Assembly (NCBI GenBank): GCA_945631445.1 | Contig: CALZCR010000003.1 | Span: 1 to 19,952 of the forward strand | Length of the DNA stretch: 19,952 nucleotides | Direction of reading: 5' to 3' | Origin: an uncultured Corynebacterium sp. | GTDB lineage: Bacteria; Actinomycetota; Actinomycetes; Mycobacteriales; Mycobacteriaceae | Shown here: piece by piece, positions 16,191-19,952 of the stretch | Layout: each line of letters starts with the position of its first letter | Numbering within the stretch: position 1 is the stretch's first letter | Notes under the pieces: generated by a model | Database searches by the model: none | Told to the model about the DNA's origin: nothing | What the model saw: only the letters and a program-made list of their open reading frames with translations | Made by a program: the position numbers and the translations under genes

Positions 16191-17540
16191 TCAGGCTTCG
16201 TCGAGCAATTCGAGGGCGGCCCTGCCCTTGCGCTGCTGGTCGGTGGAGTTGAGCGCGTAGCGGCTGCGCGAGGTGGCGTTGATCACCCAGTTGACCATGG
16301 ACACGAGCTTGGCGCGGGTGCCCTGCAAGAATCCGACGTGGACCACGAGCCAGCCGAGCCAGCCGATGAAGCCGGTGAACTCGACCTTGCCCATCTTGAT
16401 GATGGCGTAGAAGCGCTTGACGATGGCCATGGAGCCCTTGTCGAAGTAAGCGAAATCCTCCGCCTCGTCGACCTCTTCGCCGGCGGTCTCGGCCTCGACG
16501 GCCTCGATGATGCGCTCGGCGGCGTATTCGCCGGACTGAATGCCGCCTTGGGCCAAGCCCGGGGTGCCGTTGCCCATCATGTCGCCGGTGACGAAGACGG
16601 TCTTGTCGTCGCCGACGGTGAGGTCGCCGTTGACTTGGACGCGCCCGGCGCGGTCGAGTTCGGCGCCGAGCTGGTCCGCGACCATCTTGCCCAGCGGGGA
16701 ACCGGAGACGCCCGCGGACCAGACCTTGAAGCCCGTCTCAATCGTGACTTCTTCGCCCTTCTTGGTCTTGTAGGTGACCGAGGTCGCGTCGAGGTCGGTG
16801 ACCATGGCGTTGAGGCGCACGTCCACGCCGGCTTCCTCCAGCGCGCGCTGGGCCTTGCGCCCGAGACGCTTGCCGAAGGGCGGCAGCACCTGCGGCGCGC
16901 CGTCCAGCAGGATGATCTTGGCGTCGCGCGGGTTGAGGGTGGCGTACTGGTCCTCGGAGTTGCGGTGCGACAGTTCGGCGAACTGGCCGGCCAGCTCCAC
17001 GCCGGTGGGCCCGGCGCCGACGATGACAAACGTCATCAGGCGTTCCCGCTCGGCGGGGTCTTCGGTCAGTTCGGCCATTTCGAAGGCGTGCATGAGCGAG
17101 GAACGGATTTCCAGGGCGACGTCGATGGACTTCATGCCCGGGGCGTACTCGGCGAAGTGGTCGTTGCCGAAGTAGCCCTGGTTCGAGCCGGCGCCGACGA
17201 TGAGGTAGTCATAGTCGAAGGAGGTGGAGATCTCCTCCAGCTCGGAGGTGACGGTCTTGGCGGTGGTGTCGATGTCGGTGACCTCACCCTTGATCACGCG
17301 CACGTTGTCCTGGTCGCGGAAGAGCTGACGCAGGGTCGTGGCGACCTCGGAGGGCTCCAGCAGCCCGGTGGCCACCTGGTACAGCAAGGGCTGGAAAAGG
17401 AAATAGTTGTTGCGGTCAATCAGGGTAATGTCTACGTCTGTGTCGGCGAGGCGCTTCGCGGCGTAGACGCCGGCGAAACCACCGCCGACGATGACAACGT
17501 GTTTCCGGTTACTTTCTGCGCGAAAGTTTTTCGAAGTCAT
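16191..17540 (-). CDS. ndh: Type II NADH dehydrogenase (non-proton-pumping)
   Basis: This 449-residue flavoprotein oxidises NADH and reduces menaquinone at the inner face of the membrane without pumping protons. In Corynebacterium it is the main entry of NADH electrons, as complex I is absent. The FAD-binding Rossmann motif is VVIVGGGFAGVYAAKRL (GGGFAG at 19-24), with Asp42 at the end of the second strand. The NADH-binding motif is FVIVGAGPTGVELAGQFAEL. The quinone-site and FAD region contains FLFQPLLYQVATG, VFVTGDMMG and GLAQGGIQSGEYAA. A C-terminal amphipathic segment (FTGFIGWLGWLVVHVGFLQG) anchors it to the membrane. AAGGAG is 9 bases before the chosen ATG. A competing out-of-frame ATG lies between them. 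Confidence 0.95.
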   Translation of the reverse strand: MTSKNFRAESNRKHVVIVGGGFAGVYAAKRLADTDVDITLIDRNNYFLFQPLLYQVATGLLEPSEVATTLRQLFRDQDNVRVIKGEVTDIDTTAKTVTSELEEISTSFDYDYLIVGAGSNQGYFGNDHFAEYAPGMKSIDVALEIRSSLMHAFEMAELTEDPAERERLMTFVIVGAGPTGVELAGQFAELSHRNSEDQYATLNPRDAKIILLDGAPQVLPPFGKRLGRKAQRALEEAGVDVRLNAMVTDLDATSVTYKTKKGEEVTIETGFKVWSAGVSGSPLGKMVADQLGAELDRAGRVQVNGDLTVGDDKTVFVTGDMMGNGTPGLAQGGIQSGEYAAERIIEAVEAETAGEEVDEAEDFAYFDKGSMAIVKRFYAIIKMGKVEFTGFIGWLGWLVVHVGFLQGTRAKLVSMVNWVINATSRSRYALNSTDQQRKGRAALELLDEA

Positions 17541-17547
17541 TCAGCAT
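17509..17547 (-). other. Short ORF overlapping the ndh start
   Basis: The ndh leader reads AAGGAGCAATGCTGAATG. The first ATG (17547) opens a 12-codon frame that ends inside ndh at 17509, out of frame with it. The Shine-Dalgarno sequence is only 2 bases from this ATG but 9 from the ndh start, so it is probably a weak competitor. Confidence 0.3.
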
Positions 17548-17668
17548 TGCTCCTTCACTAGCGTGCTTGACTCTAAAATTTTGTTTATCGAGTTGCGGCG
17601 TTTCAGTCGGCTCGACGAGACGGTTTTAATAATACGCTGGTTCTGTTTAGAACTTCATTCCTGGTTGT

Positions 17669-17674
17669 AGGAGG
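17669..17674 (+). promoter_or_regulatory. Ribosome binding site deciding the GTG start at 17683
   Basis: AGGAGG lies 8 bases before the GTG and supports it as the start of the downstream methyltransferase. Confidence 0.75.
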
Positions 17675-17682
17675 CTGGATTT

Positions 17683-18954
17683 GTGAGTCGGGATCACTTG
17701 CTGGCGATTGACGCGGACCAATGGCCCGGCGTCGCCCAACCACCTTCGGCCAGGCTGCGGGCCAGGATAGCGGAGGCCTACTTCGCCCGGACCGTGGACA
17801 AGGCCGGATTAGACTTGCTCGAGGATCCGGATCTGGTGATCGACCACGAGGAGCTCTTCGACCGCGTCGCGGTGTCCGGCTGGCTGGGCCTGGCTGAATC
17901 ATATATGGCCGGGGAGTGGCACACCCGGGATTCGGACGCCTTGGTGGAGGTGTTGCAGGCGTTGATCTCCGCAGGCTATCGCCCGCGCGTCCGGCAGGTG
18001 CCCGTGGGACGCAAGGAAGGCGAGTTGCCGCCAGGATTGATCCGGCAGTTCTCCGGCGACGGCATGAGCGCCTTTGGGGCGGTCTACGCTTCGGGCGTGC
18101 CGACGACCGTGCGCGAATCGGTGACCAGTTACGTCCCCGGCGCCGGCAGGGGAAGTGAACCGGCGAAACATTTCGTCGACGTTACGACGGTGGCGGAACC
18201 GACCTCCGTCGAGCGCGACGACTTGGGGGACGGGCAACGCCGGGCCGTGGAGAAGCTTCTCGACGCCGCGCAGGTCACCCGTGGCACGCACGTGCTCGAA
18301 TACCCCTCCTCGGGCGGGGAAGTGGCGATCGCCGCCGCCCAGCGACGCGCCGCCGTCGACGTGTTGACCCGGGACCCGGAGCTGGCGGCCGCCCTGGAAG
18401 AGCGCATGTTACTGGCCGGCGTCGACGACGCCGTCCAGACGGAGCTGGTGGGGGACCCGCGGGCGTGGCGGGGACGCTACGACGCGATCATCGGCGTCGA
18501 AAACTTGGAGACGCTCGGCGGGCGCCAGCGCGACGCGTATGTCCGCGGCCTCGACCGGTTGTTGGCGATCGGTGGGCGCGCCGCACTGCAGACGGTCGTG
18601 GCCACCGAGGAGATGACCGCCGCCGGAGCCGCCGCGCCCCAGGCGCTGCGGGCCTATGTGTGGCCGGGGCTGAACTTCGCGACGGTCGCCGAATTACACA
18701 AGCTCTTCGACCGCCGCACCGGGCTGCGCATCACCGCCCAGGTGCATTCCCGCGCCCATTACGTCGAGACGCTGCGCGCGCAGCGCTCCTTGTTTGAGGG
18801 GCGGTTGCGCGAAGCCGCCGCCGAAGGCTTCGATCAAGTCTTCCGTCGGCTGTGGGTGTTCCAGTTCGCCGTACGCGAAGCCTTGTTCAACCTCGGGATG
18901 TTGGATGCGGTGCAGTTGACGTTGCGCCACCGCAACCGCGGCGGACACCGCTGA
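17683..18954 (+). CDS. Cyclopropane-fatty-acid-synthase-like methyltransferase, altered SAM loop
   Basis: The protein is 423 residues, the length of the cyclopropane fatty acid synthase family, which modifies unsaturated lipid acyl chains. Family features are the N-terminal GWLGLAESYMAGEW (66-79), VENLETLGGR, GLDRLLAIGGRAALQTV and the closing FRRLWVFQFAVREALFNLG and LDAVQLTLRHR. The S-adenosylmethionine loop is unusual: HVLEYPSSGGEVAIAAA (203-219), where active enzymes have a pattern like VLEIGxGWG. The same degenerate loop seems to occur in other corynebacterial homologues that I recall, so it may define a subgroup rather than a decayed copy. Start choice rests on AGGAGG. It is divergent from ndh across 142 bp that carries AT-rich promoter-like sequence near 17627-17635. 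Catalysis is uncertain. Confidence 0.75.
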   Translation: MSRDHLLAIDADQWPGVAQPPSARLRARIAEAYFARTVDKAGLDLLEDPDLVIDHEELFDRVAVSGWLGLAESYMAGEWHTRDSDALVEVLQALISAGYRPRVRQVPVGRKEGELPPGLIRQFSGDGMSAFGAVYASGVPTTVRESVTSYVPGAGRGSEPAKHFVDVTTVAEPTSVERDDLGDGQRRAVEKLLDAAQVTRGTHVLEYPSSGGEVAIAAAQRRAAVDVLTRDPELAAALEERMLLAGVDDAVQTELVGDPRAWRGRYDAIIGVENLETLGGRQRDAYVRGLDRLLAIGGRAALQTVVATEEMTAAGAAAPQALRAYVWPGLNFATVAELHKLFDRRTGLRITAQVHSRAHYVETLRAQRSLFEGRLREAAAEGFDQVFRRLWVFQFAVREALFNLGMLDAVQLTLRHRNRGGHR

Positions 18955-18957
18955 AAA

Positions 18958-19952
18958 TCAGCTGCGCTCCGCCTGGTCGAAGAACTCCCGCTCATGCAGG
19001 GTGGAGAGGACGTACGCGCGGTGCGCCTGCTTAAGCTGCGCCTGCGTGGCGTCGGCCAGCAGCCGCTCGGTGCGGTCGACCGCGGCCCGGGCCGCGTCCA
19101 GGAAATCCGTCCCCCCGTACATGTCCAACCAGTCGTGGTACGGGTGATCCGGGTGATCGCTGTCCGCCAGCCGCAGACCGACTTCCGCGTACAGCCAGGC
19201 GCACGGCAGCACTGCCGCGGCGCCGACGACGTGGTCGCTGCCCAAGGTCGTGGCCAACAGATGGTCGGTGTAGGCCAGGGTGATCGGGGAGATGTCCTCC
19301 TCCCGCAGCTGCTTGTCGGTCAGCCAGATCTGCTGCATCTCGCGTTCGTCGATGATGCAGCCGGCGGCCATCTCACCCCAGGCGACGATGCCCTCCGGCT
19401 CCGGGGAAGTGCGCGCCAGGTGCGCCAGCGCCCGCCCGTAACGGATGAGGTACGCCGAGTCCTGCGCGAGGTAGAACTCGAAGTGCTCCTGCGGCAGGGT
19501 GCCGTCGGCGAGCTTCTTGATGAAGGGCAGGGCCATGACCTGTTCGGTGACGTCCCCGGTGGCTTCCCAGAGCGCGGCGGTATGTGGGCCAGCCGCCGGG
19601 ATCTGCGGCGCCCCGGCGGTTCCGGTCGCCCGCCACGGCCGGGCGCCGGCCACGTCCTGGAGGCGACGCGCGCGGTGGAAGTGGTCGACCGGACCGCTGC
19701 CGTGGCCGACCTTCAGATCTGCGGCATGGGCGATGGATTCGTGCAGCCAGTGCGTGGACCAGGTCAGGGCGTCGGTGATCTCGTCGCCGGCGCCCAAGCG
19801 GGTAGCCAGCGCAGATGACAGCGAACAGCCGGTGCCGTGGGTGTGCGGGGTGTCGATCCGCGTGCTGGGCACGCGGTGGACCCGGCCGTCCGGGGCGACC
19901 ACCGCGTTGTCCGCCCGGGGCCCGGTCAGATGCCCGCCCGTGACGATGACCG
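18958..19952 (-). CDS. thiD: ThiD-TenA fusion: HMP(-P) kinase with thiaminase II domain, 3' part
   Basis: The frame is open to the right window edge, so the N-terminus is missing; 331 residues are visible. The first part is the end of a ribokinase-fold ThiD kinase, which phosphorylates hydroxymethylpyrimidine (HMP) in thiamine synthesis: VIVTGGHLTGPRADN and the anion-hole/catalytic segment THGTGCSLSSALATRLGAG. After a linker comes a TenA domain (about the last 210 residues), with FEFYLAQDSAYLIRYGRALA, the catalytic Cys in VLPCAWLYAEVG, and a Glu near the end (LHEREFFDQA). TenA hydrolyses aminopyrimidine breakdown products of thiamine to recover HMP, so the fusion couples salvage to phosphorylation. 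The stop is 3 bp from that of the convergent methyltransferase. Confidence 0.92.
   Translation of the reverse strand, partial: VIVTGGHLTGPRADNAVVAPDGRVHRVPSTRIDTPHTHGTGCSLSSALATRLGAGDEITDALTWSTHWLHESIAHAADLKVGHGSGPVDHFHRARRLQDVAGARPWRATGTAGAPQIPAAGPHTAALWEATGDVTEQVMALPFIKKLADGTLPQEHFEFYLAQDSAYLIRYGRALAHLARTSPEPEGIVAWGEMAAGCIIDEREMQQIWLTDKQLREEDISPITLAYTDHLLATTLGSDHVVGAAAVLPCAWLYAEVGLRLADSDHPDHPYHDWLDMYGGTDFLDAARAAVDRTERLLADATQAQLKQAHRAYVLSTLHEREFFDQAERS

Noticed and set aside
16338..17561. A 407-codon open frame on the plus strand
   Set aside because: It is antisense to ndh and consists of Gly/Val/Asp-rich shadow translation.

Overview
The window is high-GC actinobacterial chromosome. Protein resemblance and gene order point to the genus Corynebacterium: secA2, the FHA protein OdhI, the MerR regulator FtsR, a DUF151 protein and a second MerR regulator, followed further on by gnd, a PaaI-type thioesterase, ndh and a ThiD-TenA protein. 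This order resembles what I recall of the C. glutamicum and mycobacterial (garA) regions. I cannot name the species.

Layout. Positions 1-3782 (+) carry the end of secA2 and the odhI-ftsR-DUF151-merR cluster, which links 2-oxoglutarate dehydrogenase control to cell-division gene control. A perfect 13-bp hairpin at 3812-3845 separates it from a minus-strand operon (7516 down to 3863): a DEAD-box RNA helicase, a protein usually labelled 3-methyladenine DNA glycosylase, and a membrane-anchored von Willebrand factor A (VWA) protein.

Positions 7574-10190 are a gene graveyard. They hold a NarL-type response regulator with one frameshift, the last 70-odd codons of its histidine kinase, the rear part of an ABC (FtsX-like) permease with a stop codon and two frameshifts, and an unrecognised reading frame broken in at least three places. 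The kinase and permease fragments run in opposite directions and abut near 8445. One deletion between divergent operons would explain this.

From 10327 onward the genes are intact: gnd (-), a hotdog thioesterase (+), a PhoD phosphatase (-), the Mg2+ transporter CorA (-), a small SAM methyltransferase (+), type II NADH dehydrogenase ndh (-), a cyclopropane-synthase-like methyltransferase (+) and the 3' part of a thiD-tenA fusion (-). Packing is tight: one convergent pair shares stop-codon bases and another is 3 bp apart.

Regulation. Three genes (the helicase, gnd and the small methyltransferase) carry a TANACT hexamer exactly 7 bases before an ATG, which suggests leaderless transcripts. No tRNA, rRNA, CRISPR array, insertion sequence or prophage was seen. 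I found no convincing undescribed system. The best leads are the decayed locus, the leaderless-promoter pattern, and several family members with altered signature residues.
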